A stretch of DNA of 64,000 nucleotides from Bordetella genomosp. 13. GTDB lineage: Bacteria > Pseudomonadota > Gammaproteobacteria > Burkholderiales > Burkholderiaceae_B. The number at the start of each line of letters is the position of its first letter. The stretch's first letter is position 1. The notes beneath the pieces are model-generated. The model was not told the origin of the DNA. It searched no databases and saw nothing but the letters and a program-made list of their open reading frames with translations. A program made the translations under genes and the position numbers. The stretch lies in NCBI RefSeq assembly GCF_007679965.1, contig NZ_VEHL01000001.1, positions 1,217,668 to 1,281,667 of the forward strand, written 5' to 3'. Below, piece after piece: positions 9,937-19,007 of this stretch.

Positions 9937-10929
9937 TCACTTCTCCTCTATGCGCACCAGCACGCGGCCGTGCGGCAATTGCCCGGCCAGCAAAGGACCA
10001 GCGTACTCGATGGCGCGCGACAGCGGAATCTCCTCGGCCATGCCGTCGATCTGCTCGCCGGGCAGCGTGGCCGCCAGGTCGTCCCATGCGGCCTGGCGCT
10101 GCGCCATGGGCGCGTACACGCTGTCGATGCCGGCCAGCGTGACGCCGCGCAGGATGAAGGGGGCCACCGTGGCGGGCAGGTCCATGCCCTGCGCCAGGCC
10201 GCACGCCGCGACGACGCCGCCATAGCGGGTGGCCGCGCAGGCATTGGCCAGCGTGTGGCTACCCACGCTGTCGACCACGGCGGCCCAGTGCTCCTTCTGC
10301 AGGGGCTTGCCGGCCGCCGACAGATGCGCGCGGTCGATGATGGCGTGGGCGCCCAGGCCGCGCAGGCGCTCGTGCGCATCGGCGCGGCCCGTGCTGGCGG
10401 TGACTTCGTAGCCCCGCCGCGCCAGCAGGGCGATGGCGGTGCTGCCCACGCCGCCGTTGGCGCCGGTGACCAGCACCGGACCGTTGCCGGGTGCCACGCC
10501 CAGCGCCTCCAGGCGGCGCACGCACAGCATGGCGGTATAGCCGGCGGTGCCCAGCATCATGGCTTGGCGCGCGGTCAGGCCCTTGGGGATCTTCTGCAGC
10601 CAGTCGGCGGGCACGCGCGCGTAGCCCGCCAGGCCGCCCCAGCGCGTCTCCCCCAGGCCCCAGCCGTTCAGCAGCACGGCGTCGCCGGCCTTGAACGCCG
10701 GGTCGTCCGACTGCTCGACGACGCCGGCGAAGTCGATGCCCGGCACCATCGGAAACTGCCGCACCACCGGCCCCTTGCCGGTGATGGCCAGGGCGTCCTT
10801 GTAGTTCAGGGTGGAGTACTGCACGCGCACGGTGACCGTGCCCTCGGGCAGCTGCCCGGCATCGGCCTTGGTCAGCTCGGCGTGCGTGGCCTTGTCTTGC
10901 TGCGTCAGCATCAGGGCCGCGAATGTCAT
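9937..10929 (-). CDS. Acrylyl-CoA reductase-like (AcuI/YhdH) oxidoreductase
   Basis: A 330-residue zinc-independent medium-chain dehydrogenase of the YhdH/AcuI group. Visible features are the catalytic-domain strand S-T-L-N-Y-K-D-A-L-A-I-T, the G-I-D-F-A-G-V-V motif, and the NADPH-binding loop V-T-G-A-N-G-G-V-G-S-T-A. AcuI enzymes reduce toxic acryloyl-CoA to propionyl-CoA. The ATG at 10929 is chosen because AAGGAG ends six bases upstream; the overlapping ATG at 10935 touches that site and upstream in-frame codons have none. In the operon it sits between an enoyl-CoA hydratase and a thiol dioxygenase. This context fits reduction of a short unsaturated acyl-CoA, but a general quinone/enone reductase is possible. 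Confidence 0.85.
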   Translation of the reverse strand: MTFAALMLTQQDKATHAELTKADAGQLPEGTVTVRVQYSTLNYKDALAITGKGPVVRQFPMVPGIDFAGVVEQSDDPAFKAGDAVLLNGWGLGETRWGGLAGYARVPADWLQKIPKGLTARQAMMLGTAGYTAMLCVRRLEALGVAPGNGPVLVTGANGGVGSTAIALLARRGYEVTASTGRADAHERLRGLGAHAIIDRAHLSAAGKPLQKEHWAAVVDSVGSHTLANACAATRYGGVVAACGLAQGMDLPATVAPFILRGVTLAGIDSVYAPMAQRQAAWDDLAATLPGEQIDGMAEEIPLSRAIEYAGPLLAGQLPHGRVLVRIEEK

Positions 10930-11016
10930 GGTCATCTCCTTCTTTGTCGCGGGTCGAAAAATGGCGGGGCCGGACACCGCGATGTCCGGCCCGGCATGGG
11001 CAATGGATAAAGGCGC

Positions 11017-11763
11017 TCAGCGCCCCGTGAAGCGGGGATCGCGCTTGTCGCGGAAGCTGGCCACGCCTTCCTGGTAGTCGGCGCTGCGGAATACGCGCTC
11101 GTTCTCGCGCCAGGCCAGGCCCGCCTGTTCCACCGGGCTGGTCGGCACGGTGGCGGCGGCGAAGCGCTTGAGCATGGCCATCACCAGCGGCGCGTTGTCG
11201 GCCAGCCTGCGCGCCAGTTTCATGGCTTCTTCCAGGTGCTGGCCAGGCTCGGCCAGGCGATTGACCAGGCCGACGTCGTAGGCGCGCTGGGCCTCCAGCA
11301 CCTCGCCCAGCAGCATGATCTCCATGGCGACCTTGTGCGGGATGCGCGCCGCCAGCGAGGCGATCATGCCGCCGGCAAAGCCCATCTTGGGTTCGGGATA
11401 GGTGAAGCGGGCATCGCGCGTGGCCACGCACAGGTCGCACATGGCGACCAGCACCAGCGCGCCGCCCACGCACCAGCCGCTGACGGCCGCGATCAGCGGT
11501 TTGTCCAGCGCGACGCCCACGTTGGGCGTGAAGCTGCGGTAGTCGGGCGGGCTCTGCGCATCGCGGTCGCGGCCCGACGAGAAGGCCCGCGTGCCCGCGG
11601 CGGTCAGGATGCCCACGCGGTCCTCGGGGGTGTCGTTCAACCGCATCCACGCGGCGGCCAGGCCGGCCTCGACCTCGGGGCCGATGGCGTTCAGGCGATC
11701 CGGGCGGTTGATGGTGATGACGGCGATGCCGTCCCGCGACTCGTAGGTCACTGCCTCGCTCAT
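11017..11763 (-). CDS. Enoyl-CoA hydratase/isomerase family protein
   Basis: A 248-residue crotonase-fold enzyme. The oxyanion-hole segments are visible as A-F-S-S-G-R-D (first) and G-W-C-V-G-G-A-L-V-L (second). The acid region reads F-T-Y-P-E-P-K-M-G-F-A-G-G, retaining a glutamate near the position of the hydratase catalytic acid. It starts in an ATGA overlap with the acyl-CoA ligase stop, so translation is coupled. In this operon it probably hydrates or isomerises the enoyl-CoA made from the ligase product. It could instead be a hydrolase or lyase, since crotonase-fold chemistry is diverse. Confidence 0.88.
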   Translation of the reverse strand: MSEAVTYESRDGIAVITINRPDRLNAIGPEVEAGLAAAWMRLNDTPEDRVGILTAAGTRAFSSGRDRDAQSPPDYRSFTPNVGVALDKPLIAAVSGWCVGGALVLVAMCDLCVATRDARFTYPEPKMGFAGGMIASLAARIPHKVAMEIMLLGEVLEAQRAYDVGLVNRLAEPGQHLEEAMKLARRLADNAPLVMAMLKRFAAATVPTSPVEQAGLAWRENERVFRSADYQEGVASFRDKRDPRFTGR

Positions 11764-13268
11764 AACAACTCTCCTATCTGCTGCATCAATCGGGGTTTCA
11801 ATACCTTGCCGTTGGGCGCCACCGGCAGGGCCGGCACGAACAGGATGCGTCCGGGCAATTTGTAGGGCGACAGCCGCTGGGCCAGGTGCGCGCGTATCGC
11901 GGCTTCCTGCGGCTCCACGCCCGGCGCCGGCTCCACCACGGCGACGATCTCCTCATTGCCCGCCACGGCATGCCCGAACACGGCGGACAACTGCACGTCG
12001 GCATGGCTGTTCAGGGCCTGCTCCACTTCCAGCGGCGACACGTTGAAGCCGGAGCGGATGATCAGGTCCTTGGTGCGGCCGACGATCTCGATGCGCCCAT
12101 CGGGCAGGCGGCGGGCCAGATCCTGGCTGTTGAACCAGCCGTCGGGCTGCAGCACGGCCGAAGTCAGTTCAGGGGCGCGGTAGTAGCCGCGCATCACGTT
12201 GGGACCGCGCAGCCACAGCTCGCCTTCTTCTCCGTCCGGCAGCTCGCGTCCTGCACGATCGCGGATGCACAGGTCGACGCCCGGCGTGGGTGGGCCCACC
12301 GAGGTGCCGGGCTGCAGGTCCTCCAGCCGCGTCCAGCACGTGCCCGAAGCCTCGGTCAGGCCGTAGCCGTTGTGCAGCGGCAGGCCGAACAGCGCACGGG
12401 CCTGGGCGCTCAGCGTGGGATCCAGCGGCGCGCCGCCGGCCGCGATGAAGCGCAGCGACGGCGCCGCCATGCCCTCGGCCGCCGCGACCTGCATCAGCCG
12501 CGCGAACATGGCCGGCGCGCCCTGCAGGATGGTGATGCCGTCCCGCGCCAGCGCGCGCAGGCAGGCCTGCGGCTCGAAGCGCGCGACCAGCCTGACGTGC
12601 GCGCCCGAGGCCAGCGTGCCCATCAGCCCCGAGGACAGACCCATCACGTGCGTGATGGGCAGCACGCCGTACACGCGGTCGGCATGGGTCACGCGTCGCA
12701 GCGTGCGCATCAGGTGGGCGATATGCAACAGGTTGGCGTGCGTCAGCATCACGCCCTTGGGCTTGCCGGTGCTGCCGGTAGTGTAGATAAGCGCCGCGAC
12801 CTGGTCCGCGCCGGGCAGCACCGGCTCGGCATCGCTGGCCAACAGGGGGGCGACGGCCACTTCGCCGAAGCCTTCCCGCATGGCGACGGCGCCATGGCGT
12901 TCGGCATGCGCCTGCGCGGCGGGCGATTGCGACGTGACGAACACCACGCGCCGCGGCTGCGCCAGGTCGACGATGGCGTCCACCTCCAGCGGCGCGCGGC
13001 GCGCGTTTTCCAGCACGGCCCAGGCGTCGATGCGGCCAGCTGCGAGGATCAGCGCGGCCAGCGCCGCGCTGTTCTCGCCGACCAGCATCACGCGATCGCC
13101 TGGCCCGAGTCCCAAGCCGCGCAGGAAGTCCGCGGCCTCGTCCACGCGGCCGTCCAGCTGGGCATAGGTCCAGGCGGCGTGATCGTCGCTGAGCGCGGGC
13201 TGGTCCGGCGTGCGGCGGGCCCACTGGCGCAGGCCGTCGGCCAGCCGGACCTGTCCGGCCGGGATCAT
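11760..13268 (-). CDS. Acyl-CoA ligase (AMP-forming)
   Basis: A 502-residue ANL-superfamily ligase that activates a carboxylic acid to its CoA thioester via an acyl-adenylate. The P-loop is Y-T-T-G-S-T-G-K-P-K-G-V, followed by N-G-Y-G-L-T-E-A-S-G-T, the hinge region G-R-T-K-D-L-I-I-R-S-G-F-N, and the C-terminal catalytic lysine in P-N-G-K-V-L-K. The ATG at 13268 overlaps the TGA of the Bug gene (ATGA). The open frame runs on upstream only because it shadows the Bug gene. Substrate size is unknown; the operon context suggests a small or branched carboxylic acid taken up with help of the Bug protein. Confidence 0.92.
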   Translation of the reverse strand: MIPAGQVRLADGLRQWARRTPDQPALSDDHAAWTYAQLDGRVDEAADFLRGLGLGPGDRVMLVGENSAALAALILAAGRIDAWAVLENARRAPLEVDAIVDLAQPRRVVFVTSQSPAAQAHAERHGAVAMREGFGEVAVAPLLASDAEPVLPGADQVAALIYTTGSTGKPKGVMLTHANLLHIAHLMRTLRRVTHADRVYGVLPITHVMGLSSGLMGTLASGAHVRLVARFEPQACLRALARDGITILQGAPAMFARLMQVAAAEGMAAPSLRFIAAGGAPLDPTLSAQARALFGLPLHNGYGLTEASGTCWTRLEDLQPGTSVGPPTPGVDLCIRDRAGRELPDGEEGELWLRGPNVMRGYYRAPELTSAVLQPDGWFNSQDLARRLPDGRIEIVGRTKDLIIRSGFNVSPLEVEQALNSHADVQLSAVFGHAVAGNEEIVAVVEPAPGVEPQEAAIRAHLAQRLSPYKLPGRILFVPALPVAPNGKVLKPRLMQQIGELL

Positions 13269-14236
13269 TGCGGCTTCACGTTCATGCTCTGCGTCAGTTT
13301 CTGCCACCGCTGCATCTCCTGTTCGACGTACTGTCCGAAAGCCTTGGGGCCGGCATGGGCGGCTTCCGCGCCCAGCGTGGCCAGGGTCTTGCGCGTTTCC
13401 GGCTGCGCCAGCATGGCCTTGATGTCCTCGCTGACGCGCTCCAGCACCTTGGGCGGCGTGCCGGCGGGCGCCCAGACGCCGTACCACGCGGTCACGTCGT
13501 AGTCCTTCAGGGTCTCGCCGATGGTCGGCACGTCCGGCAGGAAGCTGGAGCGCTTGGGCGTGGTCACGCCCAGCGCGCGCAGCTGTCCCGAGGTGATGAA
13601 GGGCAGCGCCTCGTTGGCGAACACCATGGTGGACTGCTGGCCGACGGCCGCCTGGATGGCCTGCGCGCCGCCCTTGAACGGCACGTTGATGATCTCCACT
13701 CCCGACAGCAGGCGGAACAGCTCGCATGACAGATAGGGCGACGAGCCGATGCCCGAGGTCGAGCAGCTCAGGCCCTTGCCGTCCTTCTTCGCCAGCGCGA
13801 TCAGTTCGGGCACGGTCTTGGCCGGCACCGACGGCGCGACGGCCAGGTAGTTCGGCACGGACACGATCTGCGCCACGGGGGCGAGATCCTTGCGCAGGTC
13901 GTACAGCGGATCCTTGTAGAAGAAGTTGTTCAGCACGTTGGAGATGCTGCCCAGCAGGAAGGTGTAGCCGTCGGGGTCCGCGCGGGCCACGAACTGCGAG
14001 CCCAGCATGCTGCCGGCGCCTGGCCGGTTCTCGACGACCACGGTCTGCTTCAGCGTGGTCGTCAGATGAGCGGCGACCATACGGCCCAGCGTGTCGGACG
14101 CGCCGCCCGCCGTATAGGGCACGATCATGCGGATCGGCTTGTCGGCGGGCCAGGCGGCCACGGCGGATTGGGTGAAGGATGCTGCGAGTACCCATGCGCA
14201 AAGCACGCCGGCACGCCGGCGCAGGAATGCAATCAT
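13265..14236 (-). CDS. Bug-family (TctC) periplasmic solute-binding protein
   Basis: A 323-residue member of the tripartite tricarboxylate transporter receptor family, which is greatly expanded in Bordetella and relatives. A Sec signal peptide (about residues 1-27, ending A-V-A-A) is followed by the family strand W-P-A-D-K-P-I-R-M-I-V-P-Y-T-A-G-G-A-S-D-T. The typical E-N-R-P-G-A-G-S segment follows at about residue 70. No transporter membrane genes lie nearby, as is usual for such orphan Bug genes. It overlaps the acyl-CoA ligase gene by four bases and should bind the carboxylate degraded by this operon. Confidence 0.93.
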   Translation of the reverse strand: MIAFLRRRAGVLCAWVLAASFTQSAVAAWPADKPIRMIVPYTAGGASDTLGRMVAAHLTTTLKQTVVVENRPGAGSMLGSQFVARADPDGYTFLLGSISNVLNNFFYKDPLYDLRKDLAPVAQIVSVPNYLAVAPSVPAKTVPELIALAKKDGKGLSCSTSGIGSSPYLSCELFRLLSGVEIINVPFKGGAQAIQAAVGQQSTMVFANEALPFITSGQLRALGVTTPKRSSFLPDVPTIGETLKDYDVTAWYGVWAPAGTPPKVLERVSEDIKAMLAQPETRKTLATLGAEAAHAGPKAFGQYVEQEMQRWQKLTQSMNVKPQ

Positions 14237-14251
14237 GTCTGTCTCCTCGCC

Positions 14252-14271
14252 CCTCCGGTATTTTCCGGAGG
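14252..14271 (-). other. Hairpin between the AhpD-like and Bug genes
   Basis: CCTCCGG and CCGGAGG form a perfect 7-base stem with a 6-base loop. On the minus strand it sits immediately upstream of the Bug ribosome binding site (GAGGAG). A run of eight A residues lies 5' of it on that strand, so it is not an ordinary minus-strand terminator. It could stabilise a processed mRNA that gives more Bug protein than the other operon products. Confidence 0.45.
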
Positions 14272-14364
14272 TGGGCAGTTTTTTTTCGCCGAGCAGCCCT
14301 GGGAAAAAGGGGACCCTACGGAGGGCACGCCAAGGGCACGGCGGTTCTTTTCGACGCGCCGCGC

Positions 14365-14706
14365 CTATTCCTTGAATTGGCCGAAAGCTTCCATGGCGCG
14401 CACCGAGTACACGTAGGCGGCGCCGGCGTTCAGCGCGATGGCGGTGCCCAGAGCCTCGGCGACCTCGGCCTCGGTGGCGCCCGCCTTGCGCGCGGCGGCC
14501 GAGTGCGACGAGATGCAGCCGTCGCAGCGGGTGGTCACGGCCACGGCCAGCGCGATCAGTTCGCGCGTCTTGGCATCCAGCGCCTTGCCCTGGCCCAGGG
14601 CTTCGTTCAGGCCGCGATAGGCCTGCACCACCGGAGGATTGTGTTCGGCGAAGGTGCCCGCGGACTTGCGCAGGTTGCTCAGCGTATCTACCCAGTTGTT
14701 CTGCAT
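14365..14706 (-). CDS. AhpD / carboxymuconolactone decarboxylase-like protein
   Basis: A 113-residue all-helical protein with the AhpD redox motif C61-D-G-C64 followed by H68 (R-C-D-G-C-I-S-S-H-S). Members with this C-x-x-C-x-x-x-H pattern act as alkylhydroperoxidase-like thiol reductases; others are decarboxylases. It sits 40 bases after the enolase-superfamily gene and 128 bases before the Bug gene, on the same strand. Its role in the operon, either peroxide protection or a decarboxylation step, cannot be decided from sequence. The cysteine pair favours redox chemistry. Confidence 0.88.
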   Translation of the reverse strand: MQNNWVDTLSNLRKSAGTFAEHNPPVVQAYRGLNEALGQGKALDAKTRELIALAVAVTTRCDGCISSHSAAARKAGATEAEVAEALGTAIALNAGAAYVYSVRAMEAFGQFKE

Positions 14707-14745
14707 CGTTGACGTCTCCTTGGTTGGAAAAGCGGGACTGCGGAA

Positions 14746-15948
14746 TCAGTGCTTGGGCCGCGGCTGGATCAGGCCGCCTCCCTGCCTGGGCGGATGGGCG
14801 CGCAGCGCTTCCTCCACCGGGTCGGTGCCCCAGCCGGGGCGGTCGGGAACGATCAGGTGGCCGTCGCGGTACTCCGGCGCGTGGGTGAACAGTTCGTCAT
14901 CCCAGGCCAGGCGATCGATGTCGGTCTCCATGATGCGGAAGTTGGGAACGGCGGCGGCGAAGTGCGCGTTCATGAAGGTGCACAGGTGGCCGTAGAAATT
15001 GTGCGGCGCCACGTTGACCTCGTGCGTCTCGGCCAGGTCGGCGATCTTCATCGACTGCCATACGCCGTTCCACACGGCGTCGACGATGGCCACGTCCACC
15101 GCGTTGTTGCGCAGGTAGGGCAGGAACTCGCGCGTGCCGAACAGCGTCTCGCACGAACTGACGGGGAAGGGGCTGTGCTGGCGGATGTAGGCCAGCGCCT
15201 CGGGGTTGTACGAGTCGATCTCGACCCAGAACAGGTCGTGGTCGGCGATGGCCCGCAAGACCTTCAGATAGCCCTCGGTCTTCAGGTTGAAGTTGAGGTC
15301 CAGCAGGATTTCCATGTCGGGGCCGGCGCCGTCGCGCAACGCCTCGAGGTTGTCGCGCAGGTTGCGGATCAGGCGGCGGTCGGCGTTCAGTTCGGGATAG
15401 AAGGGCGCGGCGAAGCCCGGGCGCCAGGCATGGGCCGGGCCGTCGTCGAACATGAACAGGTTGGTCTTCAGCGCCGTGAAGCCGCGTTCGCGCGCCTCGC
15501 TTCCCATGGCCTTGACGCCGTCCAGGTCGGTGACGGGCGGACCGAAATACTTGGGATGATTGATGCGCCAGGCCGGGCAGTGCGACCAGTACACGCGCAG
15601 TTCATCGCGCACCTTGCCGCCCAGCAGTTCGTGGCACGGCACACCCAGGATCTTGCCGCGCAGGTCGAGAAGGGCATTTTCCAGGGCGCCGATGCCCTCG
15701 CCGACCACGCCGCCCGCGGCGGGGCGGGTGCGGCTGTAGGCCTCGGCGTAGAAGCGTTGCGGCCCCGGCACCGGCGCGTTCACCAGGCCGCGCGCCAACT
15801 GCTCGATGACCGCGCTGACGCCCGGCGACCCGAAGCCCTCGTCGTACTCGCTCCAGCCCACGAGCCCCTCGTCGGTCTCGATCTTGACGAAGTGGTAGTT
15901 GCGCCACCCCGCGTCGCACGACAGGGTTTGGACGTTGACGATCTTCAT
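14746..15948 (-). CDS. Mandelate racemase / muconate lactonising enzyme family protein
   Basis: A 400-residue enolase-superfamily enzyme. The barrel shows the lysine strand A-L-K-T-N-L-F. The metal ligands appear in L-D-L-N-F-N (Asp), W-V-E-I-D-S-Y (Glu) and S-C-E-T-L-F-G (Glu), with a histidine in V-A-P-H-N-F-Y-G-H. The second lysine of the usual KxK is replaced by Asn, so base chemistry may rely on the histidine side, as in sugar-acid dehydratases. The start at 15948 follows GAGGAG; the longer frame begins in an AT-rich promoter-like stretch. It is the first gene of the operon, and family enzymes abstract a proton alpha to a carboxylate, which fits a hydroxy-acid substrate. Confidence 0.9.
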   Translation of the reverse strand: MKIVNVQTLSCDAGWRNYHFVKIETDEGLVGWSEYDEGFGSPGVSAVIEQLARGLVNAPVPGPQRFYAEAYSRTRPAAGGVVGEGIGALENALLDLRGKILGVPCHELLGGKVRDELRVYWSHCPAWRINHPKYFGPPVTDLDGVKAMGSEARERGFTALKTNLFMFDDGPAHAWRPGFAAPFYPELNADRRLIRNLRDNLEALRDGAGPDMEILLDLNFNLKTEGYLKVLRAIADHDLFWVEIDSYNPEALAYIRQHSPFPVSSCETLFGTREFLPYLRNNAVDVAIVDAVWNGVWQSMKIADLAETHEVNVAPHNFYGHLCTFMNAHFAAAVPNFRIMETDIDRLAWDDELFTHAPEYRDGHLIVPDRPGWGTDPVEEALRAHPPRQGGGLIQPRPKH

Positions 15949-16170
15949 CCTGGAAGTCTCCTCTGGGCCGGATCCGCCGGCGAATACAACTTTTGTGGTT
16001 TTAATAAATCCTATTATTTGGGAACTAAATCTTTTGATTCGGGATGCTGTCGCCGATAATACGCGCAAAAAATCCACACGACAACATCCGTCGCATACCG
16101 ATCGGCTATTTGCAAAAGCGGGAAACGGGCGCGAGGCGCGGCCAAATACGGGAACGCGGCTGCAAAAGAA

Positions 16171-16205
16171 AAAATCCTGATCCCATTAATTGGGATCAGG
16201 ATTTT
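16171..16205 (-). terminator. Terminator of the M16 peptidase gene
   Basis: AAAATCCTGATCCCA at 16171-16185 pairs perfectly over 15 bases with its complement at 16191-16205, with a 5-base loop. On the minus strand it is followed by TTTTTTCTTTT, a strong intrinsic terminator, 49 bases after the peptidase stop. Confidence 0.9.
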
Positions 16206-16253
16206 ATATATTGAATGGCTGGCGGCGCTGCCCGGGCCGCCGGCCCTCCTGCG

Positions 16254-19007
16254 TCAGGGCGTCTTCTTGCCGAAGTCGCCCGCTACCGAAGTACTGAAGG
16301 CGTCGGGCTTCAGGTACTTGCGCAGGGCCGCGTTCACGGTGGCCGGCGTCAGCGCCTTGAGTTTCTCGTCGATGTCGGCCGACCAGGCGAAGGTGCGGCC
16401 GGTCTTCATGTAGTCGACCCACACGCCCGTCAGCACCGGGTCCTGGGCGCGCGACAGGCGGCGGTAGTTCAGCAGCGCATCCACGCCGTCGCGAACCTCG
16501 GCCTCGGTGAAACCGTCCTTCAGCACGCGGGCCAGTTCCTCGGAGATGGCCTTTTCCAGGCGCTCGCGGTTCTGCGGCGCGTAGATCGCGTAGATGGTCC
16601 AGCTGCCGGTGGGCTCGTAAGACGAGGCCGTCAGGTTGCTGCGCACGTTGTACGACAGGCCTTCCTTTTCGCGCACGCGGTTCCACAGGCGCGAGGTCTC
16701 GGACGTGCCCAGCAGGAAGTTCGCCAGGTACAGCGCGGGGAAGTCGGCGTCGGTGTCCTGCAGCTTCAGCGGGGCGCGCGAGATGTAGAACGCGTTGGCC
16801 TTGTCGGGCGTGTCGGTCTCGAACAGCTTGGCCGGCACGTCGCGGTACGGGTTGTCCAGGCGCGTGTAGGCGGGCGCGCGCTTCCAGCCCTCCAGTCCCT
16901 TGGTCAGCGCGGCTTCGGCGGCCTTGGGATCGAAGTCGCCCACGGCCGACAGCTTGATGCTGCCAGTGCCGTAGAACTTGTCGTGGAAGGCGGCCAACTG
17001 GTCGCGCGTCAGCGCCTTCACGTCGGCCAGCGACTCGTCGAAGCTGGGCGTGTAGCGCACGTCGTCGGCCGGCCACGGATTATTGTGGCGGGCCAGGGCG
17101 CGCGAGGCCAGGGCCGTGGGCTCGGTCATGGCGCTTTGCAGCGAGGTGACCACCTGGCTCTTGTACTCGGCCACTTCCGCTTCGGGATAGTTGGCGTTGC
17201 GCAGGATCTCCAGTACCAGCGAGATCAGTTCGGGGAAGTGCTCGCGCGTGGTGGACATGCCCACGGCCAGGTCGGTGCCCGAGCCGCTGAAGCTGACCTG
17301 CGCCTGCATCTTGTCGAAGCGGTCCTCGATGGCCTGGCGCGTCAGCTGCGGCGTGCCGCGGGTCAGAAGGTCCGCGGCCGCGTCGGCCGCGTTGCGCTGG
17401 CCTTTCAGGGCCTCGGCGTCACCGAACTGCAGCAGCAGCTGCGCCTGCACGCGCTCGCCGCGCGTGGCCTTGGGCAGCAGGGCCACCTGAACGGGGCCGC
17501 CGGGCAGGTCCAGCGTGCGCTGCTGCGTCAGCTTGTCGATGTTCGCGGGCGTCGGATCGAAGGCGGCGGCGGCCTTGAAGTCGGGGTCGCCCTTGTAGTC
17601 CTTGAAGACCTGAGCTAGATCGGGACGCTCGCCCAGCGGCGCGCGCTGCGGCTTGTCGGTGGGGATGTAGCGGCCTTCGGTGCGGTTGGCCTGCACCAGG
17701 TAGGCGTCGGCCGCGCGCTGAACGGCGTCGAGCTTGGCGTCGCGGGCGCGGTCGCGCTGCAGGAAGAACAGGCGCCAGTCGCCCGAGGCGATGGCCTCGG
17801 ACAGCGCCACGCCGACGCGCTCGGGGTCGTTGTAGGTCTGCTGCCACGCGGTCAGCCACTTGCTGCGGGCGCGTTCCAGCTCCTCTTCGGTGAAGGGCGT
17901 CTTCGCGGTGGATTCCAGGGTGCCGGTCAGCGTGGACAGGGCCTTGCCCTCGTCCATGCCGGCCTGCAGCTGCGCGCCGAACATGGCGATGCCCGGGTCA
18001 TGCTGGTCCATGGTGAAGCCGAATACGTCCGTGGCTTCCTTGGTGGGCACCAGCGCCTTGTACAGGCGGCCGGACGGCGTGTCGGCCAGGATGGTGGCCG
18101 CCAGGTCGAAGGGCACGTAGTCGGCGCTGCCGGCCGCGGGGATGTGGTACATGGCGGCCACCAGCGGCGTGCCGCCCGCGCGGCGCAGCGTGACGGCGCG
18201 CTCGCCGTCCTGCGTGGGCTCGACGGTGTATTCGGGCGGCAGCGCGCGTTTGGGCTTGGGCAGCTTGCCCAGCGTGCCCTGGATGTCGGCCAGCGCCTTC
18301 CTGGGATCGAACTTGCCGGCCACGATCAGCACGGCGTTGTCGGGCTGGTAGTACTGGTGATAGAAGGCCCGCAGCTGGCCGATGTCGACGTTCTCCACGT
18401 CGGATCGCGCGCCGATGGTCTGCTTGCCGTAGTTGTGCCACTGGTAGGCGGTGGCCTGCATCTTCTGCATCAGGATGCGGAAGGGGCTGTTCTCGCCGCT
18501 TTCCATCTCGTTGCGGACTACGGTCATTTCCGAGTCGAGGTCCGACTTCAGGATGGTGGAATTGACCATGGCGTCGGCCTGCCAGCCCAGGTACCACTTC
18601 AGGGTGTCGGGGTTGGCCGCGAAGCTGGCGAAGTAGTTGGTGCGGTCGGCGGCGGTGGTGCCGTTGGCCTGCAGGCCGCGGCGCGAGAACTCGCCCAGCG
18701 CGTTGCGCATGGTGGGCGTGCCCTTGAACATCATGTGTTCCAGCAGGTGGGCCATGCCGGTCTGGCCGTAGTTCTCGTTGCGCGAGCCCACCAGGTAGGT
18801 CATGTTGACCGTGGTGGTGGGCTTGGATTCGTCTGGTGCCAGCAGCACGCGCAAGCCGTTGTCCAGCCTGTACTCGGTAATGCCCTCGACCGAGGCGACT
18901 TCGGAGACGCCCTTGGGCAACTGCGTCGCCCCGGCCTGGAAGGCCAGGAAGGACGATAGCAGCAGCGCAGGCAGGCGACCTGGCAGTACCGAGAAGGAAA
19001 GACGCAT
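16254..19007 (-). CDS. Periplasmic M16 (insulinase/pitrilysin) zinc peptidase
   Basis: A 917-residue M16 metallopeptidase with a Sec signal peptide (about residues 1-27). The inverted zinc motif is H87-L-L-E-H91, with E90 as catalytic base and E167 in V-V-R-N-E-M as the third ligand. The protein contains the expected four homologous domains; the second half is the inactive copy. The R/Y pair (W-N-R-V-R-E-K-E-G-L-S-Y) near residue 780 is present. Such proteins degrade small periplasmic peptides. The gene stands alone and ends in a strong terminator. Full length and intact. Confidence 0.93.
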   Translation of the reverse strand: MRLSFSVLPGRLPALLLSSFLAFQAGATQLPKGVSEVASVEGITEYRLDNGLRVLLAPDESKPTTTVNMTYLVGSRNENYGQTGMAHLLEHMMFKGTPTMRNALGEFSRRGLQANGTTAADRTNYFASFAANPDTLKWYLGWQADAMVNSTILKSDLDSEMTVVRNEMESGENSPFRILMQKMQATAYQWHNYGKQTIGARSDVENVDIGQLRAFYHQYYQPDNAVLIVAGKFDPRKALADIQGTLGKLPKPKRALPPEYTVEPTQDGERAVTLRRAGGTPLVAAMYHIPAAGSADYVPFDLAATILADTPSGRLYKALVPTKEATDVFGFTMDQHDPGIAMFGAQLQAGMDEGKALSTLTGTLESTAKTPFTEEELERARSKWLTAWQQTYNDPERVGVALSEAIASGDWRLFFLQRDRARDAKLDAVQRAADAYLVQANRTEGRYIPTDKPQRAPLGERPDLAQVFKDYKGDPDFKAAAAFDPTPANIDKLTQQRTLDLPGGPVQVALLPKATRGERVQAQLLLQFGDAEALKGQRNAADAAADLLTRGTPQLTRQAIEDRFDKMQAQVSFSGSGTDLAVGMSTTREHFPELISLVLEILRNANYPEAEVAEYKSQVVTSLQSAMTEPTALASRALARHNNPWPADDVRYTPSFDESLADVKALTRDQLAAFHDKFYGTGSIKLSAVGDFDPKAAEAALTKGLEGWKRAPAYTRLDNPYRDVPAKLFETDTPDKANAFYISRAPLKLQDTDADFPALYLANFLLGTSETSRLWNRVREKEGLSYNVRSNLTASSYEPTGSWTIYAIYAPQNRERLEKAISEELARVLKDGFTEAEVRDGVDALLNYRRLSRAQDPVLTGVWVDYMKTGRTFAWSADIDEKLKALTPATVNAALRKYLKPDAFSTSVAGDFGKKTP

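Noticed and set aside
11760..14201. 813-residue minus frame containing the acyl-CoA ligase
   Set aside because: The first 311 residues are the wrong frame of the Bug gene. The ligase starts at 13268 in an ATGA overlap.
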